In this document: positions 43,201-50,441 of the stretch, one piece after another
Position numbering within the stretch: the first letter of the stretch is position 1
How the letters are laid out: each line of letters opens with the position of its first letter
DNA from: Actinophytocola algeriensis
GTDB taxonomy: Bacteria > Actinomycetota > Actinomycetes > Mycobacteriales > Pseudonocardiaceae
Direction of reading: 5' to 3'
DNA length: 64,000 nt
Assembly (NCBI RefSeq): GCF_014203735.1
Contig: NZ_JACHJQ010000002.1
Coordinates: forward strand, 62,001 to 126,000
Position numbers and translations under genes: made by a program
Notes under the pieces: model-generated
What the model saw: the letters and a program-made list of their open reading frames with translations, nothing else
Database searches by the model: none
Told to the model about the DNA's origin: nothing

Positions 43201-46200
43201 TGACCGTGTTGGTCAGGATCCGGTGCCCGCTGGCCTCCTGCGCCCAGATCGCCACGCCCAGGTTGCCCTGGAAGTGGTTGTTCTCGATCAGCGAGTGCTC
43301 CGAGCCCTGGTAGAGCGTCAACCCGGCCTCGTTGTCGACGAACTGGTTGCCGCGGATGACGTTGCCGTTGCGCCCGTTGTCCGCGTTCACCAGCTCGACA
43401 CCGGCGGTCGCGTTCCGCGAGATCACCAGGTTCTCCAGCGAGCCGAACCGGCTGCCCGCCATCAGGTGCACGCCGAACATGAAGCTCTTCACCGTGCCGC
43501 CTGTGATGTGCACGTTGCTGAAGCCCGGGTTGCGGACCCCCGCCGGGCCACCGATCTCCGGCAGCTCGATCGGCGAGCCGGGCTCGCCCTCGAAGTAGCC
43601 GGGGCCGTCGATGGTGTGCCCGTCCAGGTCGACGGTGACGTTCGGCGCGCCGATCACCAGGCCGTCGACCGGGCAGTCGGTCAGGTCGTTCGTGAGCCGG
43701 ATGCTGGTCGTGATCACCTGACCGCAGGTGACCGCGGTCGGCACCGGCGCGGGCGGGGCCGGCGGGACTGGCTCACCCGGGCCGTCGAAACGCAGCACCA
43801 GCTGCGGCAGGGTGGCCGGCTGCGTCGGGTCCTGCTCCATGTGCCGGGACGCGAACGACGACTCGGCGCCGGTCTCGTCCTCCTCGGTCACGTCGCGGAT
43901 CTGGAAGCCGTACGGGACACCCGCGGCGATCGCGGCCGTCACGTCCCACTGGCGAAGGCCCGCGCCGGACTGGGTGGTCGCGACCGACGCGCCCACCGCG
44001 GGCTGGTTCTGCCACGTCACCTGGTTCTCCTGCCAGGGTTCGGTGAGCGGCAGCACCTGCAGTGTCCGGCCCGTGTCACCGTCGCCGGTGAGCCGCAGCC
44101 GCGCCGAGGCCAGCTCGCAGTTGGCCGGGATGTCGGCCGGGACCGGGAAGTTCAGGAGCGTTCTGGCGTCCTGGCCCGGTGCCGAGGACCGCACCACGAG
44201 CTCCTCGGCCGCGCCGAAGTTCTCCTGCGTGAGGCTCTCGTCCACATACGAGTCCGTGTTGGCGGTCAGGATCACGTTGGCGTCGGTGCAGTTCGTCGGC
44301 GACGACACCGTCCACGTGTACGAGGCGACCGGCGAGATGTTGTCGCCCTCGTCGATCGCGCGCACCTCGAACGTGTGCGTGCCGGTCGTGAGGTCCGAGA
44401 CGCTGTGCGGGCTCGCGCACTCCACCCACGCCAGCTCGTCGGTCGAGTCGAGACGGCACTCGACCTCCAGCAGCACGGCCGGGGTGAGGTCGTCGGTGGC
44501 GGCGAACCCGAACACCGCGGTCCGCCCGCTGGACGGGTTCGGCGGGGTCAGCGTGAACGTCACCGTCGGTGGCGTCGTGTCCACCCCGGCGGTGAACTCG
44601 TGCACGGCCGGGGTCGGGTCCACGTTGCCCTTGCGGTCGATCGCCCGCACCTCGAGCCAGTTCTGGCCGGGCTCGATGTCCATGGCCTGGTACGGGTTCG
44701 GGCAGCCGAGGAACGCCAGCTCGGGGTCCGGTGGCTCGGTCGGGTCGGGCGGGTCCGGTGGGTCGGCCGGGTCGAAGTTGATGATCCGGCACTCGTACAG
44801 CAGCTCGGACGCCACCGTGAGGTTGTCCGTGCCCGCGAACGTGAACGTCGCCATCTCGCCCACCGCGGCGGGCGGGTCGCCGATCGAGGTGTCCGGCGGG
44901 ATGGTGTCGGCCGGGCCGAACGGACCGGTGTGCTCGTAGGCACCCATGTCGCAGGTCCCGTTCTGGGGCCGGGAGATCCCGCGCTGGTCGGCCGTCGGGC
45001 ACGGCGACACGCCGCCGTCGACCGCGAAGCTGTCGTCCTGCAGTGCCTGCGTCATCGTGGCGCCACCGTTGTCGGCCACCGCGTCGATGCGCGGTGCGCC
45101 CACCCCGGTGCGGTCCCGGGGACCGCGGAAGTAGCACGAGTCGCCACTGTCCAGGTTGCCGCCCTCGGAGCCGACGGCGAAGTTGCACTCGGGGCTCAGC
45201 AGGTTGCCCGCCACGATCGTGTTCCGCAGGAGCACGCCCTGGCTGGGCTCCGGCGGGATCGGCGGCACGCTCACCTCGGTGCCGACACCGGACGCCATCG
45301 GCGAGCTGTTCCCGGAGATGGTGGAGCTGGCCACGCGCACGGGTGCGTCCGCGTCGACGTAGAAGCCGCCGCCGCGGGTCTGTGCGAAGTTGCCGGTGAT
45401 CGTCACGTTCTCGTAGTTCGCGGTGGAGTCGCCGAGGCTGTAGACCCCGCCGCCGAGACCCGCCTCCTCGACCGCCCCGCCGACGAGGGCCCGGTTGTCC
45501 CAGAACGTCGACGACAGGATCGTGCTCGTCCCGTCGGCGAGGTTCGCGAACCCGCCGCCGTTCTGCGCGGTGTTGCCGTGGACCGCGGCGTCGACGAGTG
45601 TGAAGTCGCCGCTGCCCTCGCTCTCGATCGCGCCACCGTCGCCGCCGGACGCGACGTTCGCGGTGAACGTGACACCGTCGAGCGTCACGGTGCCGCCCTC
45701 GTTGACGAGACCGCCGCCGCCGAGCCCGGCCGTGTTGCCGTCGAAGTCGGTGCCCTCGACGGTGACCGGGCCGCCGTTCTCGACCGCGTACCCGCCGCCG
45801 TGCGCGACGGCCTCGTTGCCGGTGACCTCGCCCTCGGTCATGGTGACCGAGCCGGTGCCGGAGGTGTACAGGCCCGCGCCGCTCCCCTCGCCCGCGACCG
45901 GGTCACCGGTGGTGTTGCCGGAGATCGACGTGTTGGTGAACCTGGTGTTCCGCTCGGTCGCCGTGTAGGCGCCCGCGCCGTTGCCGGTGCCGGTGTTGGC
46001 GGTCAGCTCGCCACGCGTGATCGCGAGGCTCGCCTGCCCGGTGACCGCGAGGCCCGCGCCGTCGTCGGAGCTGTTCTCCGCGACCGTGGTGTCGGTGAGC
46101 GCGAGCGCGTTCTCACCGGTGACGGACAGGCCACCACCCATGAGCTCGGCGCTGTTGCCCGACACGGTGGCACCGGTCAGCACCACGCTGCCCGGCAGCC

Positions 46201-46969
46201 CGACCTCGCTCGGCTCGCCGGCGTGGTGGACCCCGCCTCCCTCGCGGGCGGAGTTGTCGCTGATCAGCGAGGGTGCCGCGGATGTGCCGGTGATGGTCAG
46301 CGCGCCGGCCCGCACGGAGATGCCGCCGCCCTCGCCGGTGGTCGCGTTGCCGGAGACGGTCACGCCGACCAGGTCGAGGCGGCCGTGGAGGCTCGAGATG
46401 CCGCCGCCGAACGCGCCCGCGGTGCTGTCGAGGACCTTCGCGTTCTCCAGCCGGACCGTGCCGAGCGAACCGTTCAGCAGGGCCCCGCCCTGCTCGGCGT
46501 CCTCGCCCTCGCGCAGCGTGAGACCGCGGAGCGTCACCGCGCCGGCCGTCTCGGTCAGCTCCACGAGCCGGTCGAGCCCGTTCGCGTCGACCGTCGCGCC
46601 GGTGCCGTTGACGGTCAGCGGCCGGGTGATGTCGAGGTCGCCGCTCTCCGCGCCGTTCGCGCCGGACGGCGGGATGGTGATGGCGTAGTTCGCGGCGGGC
46701 ACGAGGACCGTGTCCGCCGCCGTGCTGCTGTTGGCCTCCTGCACCGCCGCGCGCAGCGAGCACAGGCCCGCCGCGGTGGCGCAGACGCCGTTGCCGATGT
46801 TGGCGTCGGGCTGGTCGGCCGTCGTGCTCACCGTGAAGGTCGTCGAGGCACGTGCCTCGGTCATGGTGAGCAGCGGTGCGGCCAGCACCAACGCGATCGC
46901 GGCCACGAACAGCCGCCGTCGCCACCGTGGGGGCATCCCGGCCCACGTTCCGGACAGAGTCCCGGTCAT
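37229..46969 (-). CDS. Giant secreted protein: beta-helix / Ig-like / DNRLRE repeats
   Basis: 3246 residues from ATG at 46969 (alternatives TTG 46978, ATG 46936). Signal peptide: RRRLFVAAIALVLAAPLL, cleavage near ARAST. Then: a CSLREA-type start (CSLRAAVQEAN) and a Pmp-like beta-helix rich in GGG and SGN turns (about 45-640), ending in a choice-of-anchor sequence (ISRPQNGTCDMGAYE); Ig-like modules 1-2 (665-900); DNRLRE domain 1 (905-1080); a NosD/PbH1 beta-helix (1090-1510); modules 3-5; a second NosD-type helix (1805-2185); modules 6-12; DNRLRE 2 (2820-2990); module 13; DNRLRE 3 to the C-terminus. Modules share (E/Q)C-x2-D ... C-x-SP and HTFxVRAxDxAGNxDPxP, implying one disulfide each. No LPXTG or membrane anchor is seen. 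It is probably an adhesin or surface filament. Confidence 0.88.
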   Translation of the reverse strand: MTGTLSGTWAGMPPRWRRRLFVAAIALVLAAPLLTMTEARASTTFTVSTTADQPDANIGNGVCATAAGLCSLRAAVQEANSSTAADTVLVPAANYAITIPPSGANGAESGDLDITRPLTVNGTGATVDANGLDRLVELTETAGAVTLRGLTLREGEDAEQGGALLNGSLGTVRLENAKVLDSTAGAFGGGISSLHGRLDLVGVTVSGNATTGEGGGISVRAGALTITGTSAAPSLISDNSAREGGGVHHAGEPSEVGLPGSVVLTGATVSGNSAELMGGGLSVTGENALALTDTTVAENSSDDGAGLAVTGQASLAITRGELTANTGTGNGAGAYTATERNTRFTNTSISGNTTGDPVAGEGSGAGLYTSGTGSVTMTEGEVTGNEAVAHGGGYAVENGGPVTVEGTDFDGNTAGLGGGGLVNEGGTVTLDGVTFTANVASGGDGGAIESEGSGDFTLVDAAVHGNTAQNGGGFANLADGTSTILSSTFWDNRALVGGAVEEAGLGGGVYSLGDSTANYENVTITGNFAQTRGGGFYVDADAPVRVASSTISGNSSPMASGVGTEVSVPPIPPEPSQGVLLRNTIVAGNLLSPECNFAVGSEGGNLDSGDSCYFRGPRDRTGVGAPRIDAVADNGGATMTQALQDDSFAVDGGVSPCPTADQRGISRPQNGTCDMGAYEHTGPFGPADTIPPDTSIGDPPAAVGEMATFTFAGTDNLTVASELLYECRIINFDPADPPDPPDPTEPPDPELAFLGCPNPYQAMDIEPGQNWLEVRAIDRKGNVDPTPAVHEFTAGVDTTPPTVTFTLTPPNPSSGRTAVFGFAATDDLTPAVLLEVECRLDSTDELAWVECASPHSVSDLTTGTHTFEVRAIDEGDNISPVASYTWTVSSPTNCTDANVILTANTDSYVDESLTQENFGAAEELVVRSSAPGQDARTLLNFPVPADIPANCELASARLRLTGDGDTGRTLQVLPLTEPWQENQVTWQNQPAVGASVATTQSGAGLRQWDVTAAIAAGVPYGFQIRDVTEEDETGAESSFASRHMEQDPTQPATLPQLVLRFDGPGEPVPPAPPAPVPTAVTCGQVITTSIRLTNDLTDCPVDGLVIGAPNVTVDLDGHTIDGPGYFEGEPGSPIELPEIGGPAGVRNPGFSNVHITGGTVKSFMFGVHLMAGSRFGSLENLVISRNATAGVELVNADNGRNGNVIRGNQFVDNEAGLTLYQGSEHSLIENNHFQGNLGVAIWAQEASGHRILTNTVTGITADPAINSDGGFLLLASPDNEIRGNTIADTGDGGLVIEEGSHRNVVRDNTFTATGDGGVVAHGADFLEVVNNTAHQVSDAGIGIGDAHGGLVAGNDVRFNPGGVELDGVTDLVVEDNDASYSGGDGIHVLGDSLGNTIRDNTVNQGSGSGISIEVDGLDILNNPVGNLLSGNTTHGNQADGISVTGEGHTLTGNAANNNLAWGIQATGTGVVGTVDGGGNTANGNAEPPQCEGVVCAFGTPVVTPGADLVPPDTQLLTMPANPSSNMATARFTFTGTDNIAPATALRYECRLDPPPDPAPPAEPENWVECHTPASYPFLTTGSHTFQVRAVDPFDNADPTPATFTWNVVAAPPGPDSSPPRTTISAAPTDPSSETSAVFAFRGTDNATPGPYLVYECRLDGGPFTTCASGVSYPVGLGAHTFEVRAIDLAGNADPSPAVHTWTVIPPPVDETAPDTVIASGPDPRTVSTEAEFVFAADETGTTFQCSLDSGPFTACTTPHTYPGLSVGPHTFAVRAVDAAGNADASPALYAWTVGSAPVPMTVNCGQVITQSVRVTEDLLDCPADGLVIGANAITLDLGGVTIDGIGQGTGIRNDGFDSVTITNGTVQQFDTGVALNAGTARGIVSGVTAQLNQEAGVLLSDADNGSTGSTVRSNMVSGNAYGIRLADGTAGAMVIDNTVGSTAENAVELLGVSGNRLERNTIATTSGMAIFLNGAGNNVVTGNTISGTSKQAISLQAGSSGNRVEGNALSESEVGIEVLASSGNQVLGNEASGMNGPGVGLDNADGNQVQSNDLRANKDGIETYMSSGNTIEGNNTSGNDSAGIAIGDGSFDNTVSANVVSQNNSEGIAVEADASAATGNRFLQNTVNVNGGDGMSVNKAGHTVTANVANNNEGWGIYAEIGNTDGGGNRATGNVELEQCHNVVCDGSPPMAPEVNPPDTALVSQPPNPSGSTTASFTFTGTDDNTPLYELDFQCSLDGAPFADCENPQTYSGLAPGTHTFQVRAVDLAGKEDPSPATHTWNVVLPPVGIPPDTSVTSGPPAQTPLEEAVIQFGSNEPDTTFQCSLDGAPFTACTSPVVLEEVQFGTHTFQVRAVDPDGNVDPTPAVFTWTRTGPPVVTVTSAPDEITTSRRAEFTFTANEPVTRFECSLDLAPYVTCTSPVEYTGLAIGEHSLRVRAVDLDGLTSGPDELAEYEWTVEPGIDTVPPNTAFTTTPASPSADSTFSFTGTDDVTAPDGLIFECRIDSNEEADFAECTSPWPYPNPDFPTPLSVGSHFVDVRAVDMEDNIDPTPVRHTWTFTGDTVAPATTVLTGPPAQTAATLATFTFSANDPYATFECALDGAAFEPCESPHEESVEPGAHTLQVRATDLAGNTGAAVSRSWTVVDAPVVTLTATPASSTSDPAATFSFTSSEPASVFACSVDGAAFTPCTSPVSLTGFAVGMHHFAVRATALGAVGETVQYQWTVIPPPDTTPPQTTLVAATAQGTTASFSFLASETGATFTCSLDGAPFAACASPVELTGLAAGNHEFRILATDAAGNADPTPEVHTWAAGATEPPPTCPTAPVTLGSGRDSWVLSSAVTSNHGADSVLKVASKQGDNARALVRFELPSLPEGCVVTDAQLRLYAGSSASGRTLQALRVTAPWTENGVTWSNQPATGGAAATTASGSGWRQWSVAAQVNAMYASGNHGFLVRDAAESGGGAEQSMHGREKAPDNPPRLVLTIGPASGGGGDTEPPQTVIDTAPTGSTTATSAAFTFSSSEPGSAFTCSLDGAAFTPCTSPATRTGLALGAHEFRVAATDAAGNTDPTPAVHTWTVTGGCAAGGTVTVGANADSWVLQSSASSNYGQDSVVKLDSKSGNNARVLVRFALPQVPAGCTVTAAKLEMYASSDKSGRTLQALQVTSAWTEGNVRWNNQPGTGGPAATVASGSGWRQWSVAQQVSAMYAGTNHGFLIRDAAENGGGHEQGFNSREKGSDNPPRLVVTFG

Positions 46970-46998
46970 GGTGCCCAAGCTTCGGTGCCGCCGGTCAC

Positions 46999-47035
46999 CG
47001 CGAGCTAAGCCGAAGATGAGGGTTTCCTTATCCGC
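46999..47035 (-). promoter_or_regulatory. Shared regulatory block upstream of the giant gene
   Basis: Read on the minus strand: GCGGATAAGG, a 5-nt gap, then the 11-bp units CTCATCTTCGG (47020-47010) and CTTAGCTCGCG (47009-46999). Direct repeats in 11-bp phase are the classical target of OmpR/PhoB-type regulators. The same block precedes the deacetylase operon at 50442-50489. It lies in the divergent promoter with the response regulator gene. GGATAA could instead be a -10-like element. Confidence 0.6.
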
Positions 47036-47100
47036 GTCGCGGATGACCTGCCAGAACCGAATATCGATTGGGGCCAGTGGCGGCGGGAAAGGCAGGACCG

Positions 47101-47874
47101 GTGAGCAGCATCCTGGTGGTGGACGACGAACAGACGGTGAGCAGGTTCGTCGAGCGCGGCCTTCGGTCGGCCGGCTACACCGCGACGGTGACCCACGACG
47201 CCTCGTCGGGGCTGGCGCTGGCGTCCGGTGGCGGGTTCGACCTGGTACTGCTGGACCTGGTCCTGCGCGGCGAGGACGGCTTCACGGTGCTGCGCGACCT
47301 GCGGGCCAGGCGGCGGACGTTGCCGGTGATCGTGATGGCCGACGCGTCCGCGGAGCGGGACGTGGTGGCCTGCCTGGACGGCGGCGCCGACGACTACATC
47401 CTCAAGCCGTTCCGGTTCGAGGTGCTGCTGGCCCGCATCCGGGCGCGGCTGCGCCGGGGGCACGACCCGGCGTCGAGCGTGCTCACCGTCGGCAACCTGC
47501 GGCTGGACCTGTTGTCCCGCAAGGTGACCGTGGACGACACGCACGTCGAGCTGACCGCGCGGGAGTTCGCGCTGCTCGCGGTGTTCCTCAAGCAGCCGGG
47601 TGCGGTGCTGACGCGCGAGTACCTCGTGTCCCGGGTGTGGGGACCGCTGTTCGACCAGTCGAGCAACGTGCTGAACGTGTACGTCGCCGCGCTGCGGTCG
47701 AAGATCGGCAGCCGCCGCATCCAGACCGTGCGCGGCGCGGGCTACCGGCTCACGACCCCCGAGCGGGCGAGCTTGTTCCAGTCCTTGGGCGCGCCCCGGG
47801 CCTCGGCCACGAGTGCCGCGACGGTCACGAACCCCATGAGCACGGAGAAGAACGGGAGCACCGGCAGCACGTAG
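47101..47874 (+). CDS. OmpR-type response regulator with atypical receiver and C-terminal extension
   Basis: 257 residues from GTG at 47101 (AGGA 6 nt upstream). The receiver has the acidic pair (VVDDEQ), phospho-acceptor D52 (LVLLDLVL) and K102 (ILKPF). The conserved switch Thr/Ser is replaced by Ala at residue 80 (VIVMADASAE). The winged-helix DNA-binding domain (about 130-220) is standard: LTAREFALLAVFLKQPGAVL, VNVYVAALRSKIG-type helix NVLNVYVAALRSKI, and TVRGAGYRLT. The family norm ends soon after this, at about 225; here about 35 more residues run antisense through 133 bp of the convergent glycosyltransferase gene. I infer it partners the histidine kinase at 35.8-37.2 kb. Confidence 0.9.
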   Translation: MSSILVVDDEQTVSRFVERGLRSAGYTATVTHDASSGLALASGGGFDLVLLDLVLRGEDGFTVLRDLRARRRTLPVIVMADASAERDVVACLDGGADDYILKPFRFEVLLARIRARLRRGHDPASSVLTVGNLRLDLLSRKVTVDDTHVELTAREFALLAVFLKQPGAVLTREYLVSRVWGPLFDQSSNVLNVYVAALRSKIGSRRIQTVRGAGYRLTTPERASLFQSLGAPRASATSAATVTNPMSTEKNGSTGST

Positions 47875-48908
47875 AGGAACCGGAGGTCCCGGCCCGCGCG
47901 GTCGAGGAGCACCCCGAAGCACACCCACACCACCGCACCGGCGAGGCCGACCGCGGCCACCGCGCCCCACACCCCGTCCGGCACCCCGGCGACCCCGGTC
48001 GCCGCGATCGCGAGCACGAGGAGCTGCAGCACCGGCGCGACGAGCATCGCGAACGCGTTGAACGGCAGGTACCACCCGACCTTCCCGCGCCACAACATGT
48101 TCCGGTGCATCCGCAGGGTCTGCACGTGCCCGCGGGTCCACCGCACCCGCTGCCGCCACAGCTGCCGCACGGTCGAGGGCACCTCGGCGTACACCTTCGC
48201 GGTCGGCACGAACGCGACCCGGTAGCCCGCCCGGTGCACCCGCCACGTCAGCTCGAGGTCCTCCCCCAGCATCCCCTCGGCGAACCCGCCGACGCGGGCG
48301 AGCACGTCGCGGCGGAACGCGCCGATGTTGCCGGACACGATGGTGAGGCAGCCGATCGCCGCGAGCGCGCGCCGCACGAACGCGGTGCCGTGGGTGAGCA
48401 GTGCCAGCAACCTGGTCTGGAGGCGGTCGAGGTTCACCGGTTCGTCGTTGCCGCACACCGCGCCGACGCGGTCGTCGGTGAACCCGCGCAGCAGCTCGGC
48501 GATCGTGTCGCGGGTGAACATCCCGTCGGCGTCGACGAACAGCACGACGTCACCGGTCACGAGGCTCAGCCCGGTGTTGAGCGCGGCGCCCTTGCCCGCG
48601 TTGGTCTTCGACACCACGATGACGTTCGGCAGCCGGGCGTAGCGCCGCATCACGTCGAGGGTGCGGTCGGTCGACCCGTCGTCGACGAGCACCACCTCCA
48701 GCCACGGGTAGCCGGTGGCGAGGATCGAGTCGACGCAGTTGGCGAGCACGCGCTCCTCGTTGTAGGCGGGCACCACGATCGACACCGAGGCCCACCGCGG
48801 TGGTGGCCGCCTGCGTGCGGCGAACACCAGGGCGAGCGGGTAGTAGGCCAGCTCGACGAGCCCGATCACCAACGCGGGCGCGCTGAGCACGACGAGCAGC
48901 GTCAGCAC
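47742..48908 (-). CDS. Processive family 2 glycosyltransferase (membrane, PgaC/IcaA/NodC-like)
   Basis: 388 residues from GTG at 48908, overlapping the ATP-grasp stop by 7 nt. An N-terminal membrane helix (LLVVLSAPALVIGLVELAYY) precedes the GT-A domain: SIVVPAYNEERVLANCV, LVDDGSTDRT, FVDADG as DxD, GEDLELTWR as catalytic base region and QRVRWTRG as the QxxRW motif of processive synthases. Several C-terminal membrane helices follow. Such enzymes polymerise and extrude GlcNAc-type polymers. With a PIG-L deacetylase next door, a poly-GlcNAc-like or other aminosugar polymer is a reasonable guess. The 3' end overlaps the response regulator gene. Confidence 0.9.
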   Translation of the reverse strand: MLTLLVVLSAPALVIGLVELAYYPLALVFAARRRPPPRWASVSIVVPAYNEERVLANCVDSILATGYPWLEVVLVDDGSTDRTLDVMRRYARLPNVIVVSKTNAGKGAALNTGLSLVTGDVVLFVDADGMFTRDTIAELLRGFTDDRVGAVCGNDEPVNLDRLQTRLLALLTHGTAFVRRALAAIGCLTIVSGNIGAFRRDVLARVGGFAEGMLGEDLELTWRVHRAGYRVAFVPTAKVYAEVPSTVRQLWRQRVRWTRGHVQTLRMHRNMLWRGKVGWYLPFNAFAMLVAPVLQLLVLAIAATGVAGVPDGVWGAVAAVGLAGAVVWVCFGVLLDRAGRDLRFLYVLPVLPFFSVLMGFVTVAALVAEARGAPKDWNKLARSGVVSR

Positions 48909-49678
48909 CGGTGCTCCGCGAGCAACGCGTCGAGCACCGCGGGCGTCCGCGCGCTGTGCGCACCGAAGCGGGCGTTGACGTCGAGCACGGCCGGCCGCCC
49001 GTCGGACCCCCGCCGCACGTCGACGTCCACCGGCCCGCGCAACCCGATGGCGGCCGCCGCGGACCAGGCGAGCGCGGCGACGTCGGGTGCGTGTGCCGGG
49101 CGCACGCATCGGACGTCCTTCTCCAACACGTCGACGACGTCCCGGCCAGGGTCGTCGGTGAGGTACAGGTTGACCACGTACTCCTCGTCGGACAACAGCT
49201 CCTGCACGATCCGGCCGCGGTCGCGGGCGGGCACGTCGTCCTCGTGGAGCACCACGCCCCGCCCGCCCCGCCCGACGCGGGGCTTGCTGAGCAGCGGCGT
49301 GCCGCCCGGCACGGGGTCGCCTGCGAGACACGACCACGGCACCGCCACCCCGACCTCGCGCAGCAGCAGGAAGGTGAGCCACTTGTCGTCGGCGATCGCC
49401 ACCGCCTCGGCGGGCCCGACGACGATCCGCGGGTCGCCGAGCGCGGCGAGGGGCACGAGCTCCTCGGACACGGTGGGGATGGCGAGGTCCACGAGATGGC
49501 GCCGGGCGAGCTCGGTGAGCGCGGCGGGAAAGCCGGGGGCATGCCCCGGCGGCACGGGCTCGACCTGCGGACCGGATGGCACGAGGTCGGCACCGACGGT
49601 CTCGATCCCCCGGTGCCGCAGCTGGCGCAGCACGCTGTCACCGGCGGGTCCGCCGACCCCGGTGACGAGCACCCTCAC
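48902..49678 (-). CDS. ATP-grasp family protein (carbamoyl-phosphate-synthase-like)
   Basis: 258 residues; GTG at 49678 overlaps the PIG-L stop by 4 nt. The N-terminus is a Rossmann-like fold (VLVTGVGGPAGDSVLRQL). ATP-grasp features follow: DDKWLTFLLLREVGVAVP, KPRVGRGGRGVVLHEDD (Lys and Gly loop), IVQELLSDEEYVVNLYLTDD and the metal-site LDVNARFG. Such enzymes join a carboxylate to an amine or other nucleophile with ATP. Placed between a deacetylase and a polymer synthase, it could couple an amino acid or other acyl group to a sugar or to a nucleotide sugar. That role is inference; the protein lacks a signal and should be cytoplasmic. Confidence 0.8.
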   Translation of the reverse strand: MRVLVTGVGGPAGDSVLRQLRHRGIETVGADLVPSGPQVEPVPPGHAPGFPAALTELARRHLVDLAIPTVSEELVPLAALGDPRIVVGPAEAVAIADDKWLTFLLLREVGVAVPWSCLAGDPVPGGTPLLSKPRVGRGGRGVVLHEDDVPARDRGRIVQELLSDEEYVVNLYLTDDPGRDVVDVLEKDVRCVRPAHAPDVAALAWSAAAAIGLRGPVDVDVRRGSDGRPAVLDVNARFGAHSARTPAVLDALLAEHRC

Positions 49679-50424
49679 CGCTGCCCCGCGCTGTGGTCGA
49701 GCGAGTCGTCGAGCATGCGCACCGGCTCGTACCCCTCCGCGTGCCGCACCTTCGCCTGCGCGCCGCGGAAGACCGCGAGCCCGCGCAGCCGCTCGCCGCT
49801 CATGTACGGCTTGCCCGCCTGGTCGCGGTGCGCGGCGACGGCCCGCACCTTGACCTCGAGGTAGTCCTGGACGTCGACGAACACGCTGGGCCGGAAGTCC
49901 GCGGTCGCGGACGGGCTCTCGTAGCAGAGGATCGAGGTGTGCCGGCGGCCGGCGCGCAGCGTCGCCAGGTGCACGGCCCGGTGGTCCTGGTGCTGGTCGT
50001 TGCCGGAGTGGGTCAGGATGATGTCGGGGTTGAACCGCTCCATCACCCGCTCGATGGCGGCGACGAGCGCATCGGCGTGCGCGGGCAGGTCGGTGTCCGG
50101 AAAGGACAACACCGTCACCCCGGCGATCCCGATCCGCCGCCCGGCTGCGTCCACTTCGGACACCCGGGTGGCGCCGGCACCACCCCGCTCACCGTTGGAC
50201 AGCACGAGCGCACGCACCTCGTGCCCGGCGTCCACGAACTTCGCGAGCGCGCCACCGCACCCGAGCTCCACGTCATCGGGGTGCGCCCCGATCGCCAGCA
50301 CCCGTCTCGACCGCACCGGCACGACCCGCCGCGGCAACACCCACGGCCGCAACGCCAGTACGACCACCACCACACCGAGGACAACACAGGCAACGACACC
50401 GAAGGCAACGACACTGATCGTCAT
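49675..50424 (-). CDS. Membrane-anchored PIG-L (LmbE) family deacetylase
   Basis: 249 residues from ATG at 50424. An N-terminal membrane helix (ISVVAFGVVACVVLGVVVVV) is followed by a PIG-L domain with zinc site AHPDDVELGCGG (H48, D51) and the second motif HQDHRAVH (H145-H152). PIG-L enzymes deacetylate GlcNAc moieties, e.g. in MshB and GlcNAc-PI. The membrane anchor separates this one from cytoplasmic mycothiol enzymes and suggests action on a lipid-linked or polymeric sugar. It is the first gene of the operon PIG-L / ATP-grasp / GT2. Phased CTCATC repeats lie 18-50 nt upstream of the start. Confidence 0.88.
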   Translation of the reverse strand: MTISVVAFGVVACVVLGVVVVVLALRPWVLPRRVVPVRSRRVLAIGAHPDDVELGCGGALAKFVDAGHEVRALVLSNGERGGAGATRVSEVDAAGRRIGIAGVTVLSFPDTDLPAHADALVAAIERVMERFNPDIILTHSGNDQHQDHRAVHLATLRAGRRHTSILCYESPSATADFRPSVFVDVQDYLEVKVRAVAAHRDQAGKPYMSGERLRGLAVFRGAQAKVRHAEGYEPVRMLDDSLDHSAGQR

Positions 50425-50441
50425 ACCGGCAAAGGTGACGC

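Noticed and set aside
35789-47008. Very long plus-strand open frames (about 1612 and 1399 codons) opposite the giant gene
   Set aside because: They are antisense shadows of a high-GC repeat gene; products are Arg/Ala/Val-rich with no domains, while the minus strand encodes clear modular domains and a signal peptide.
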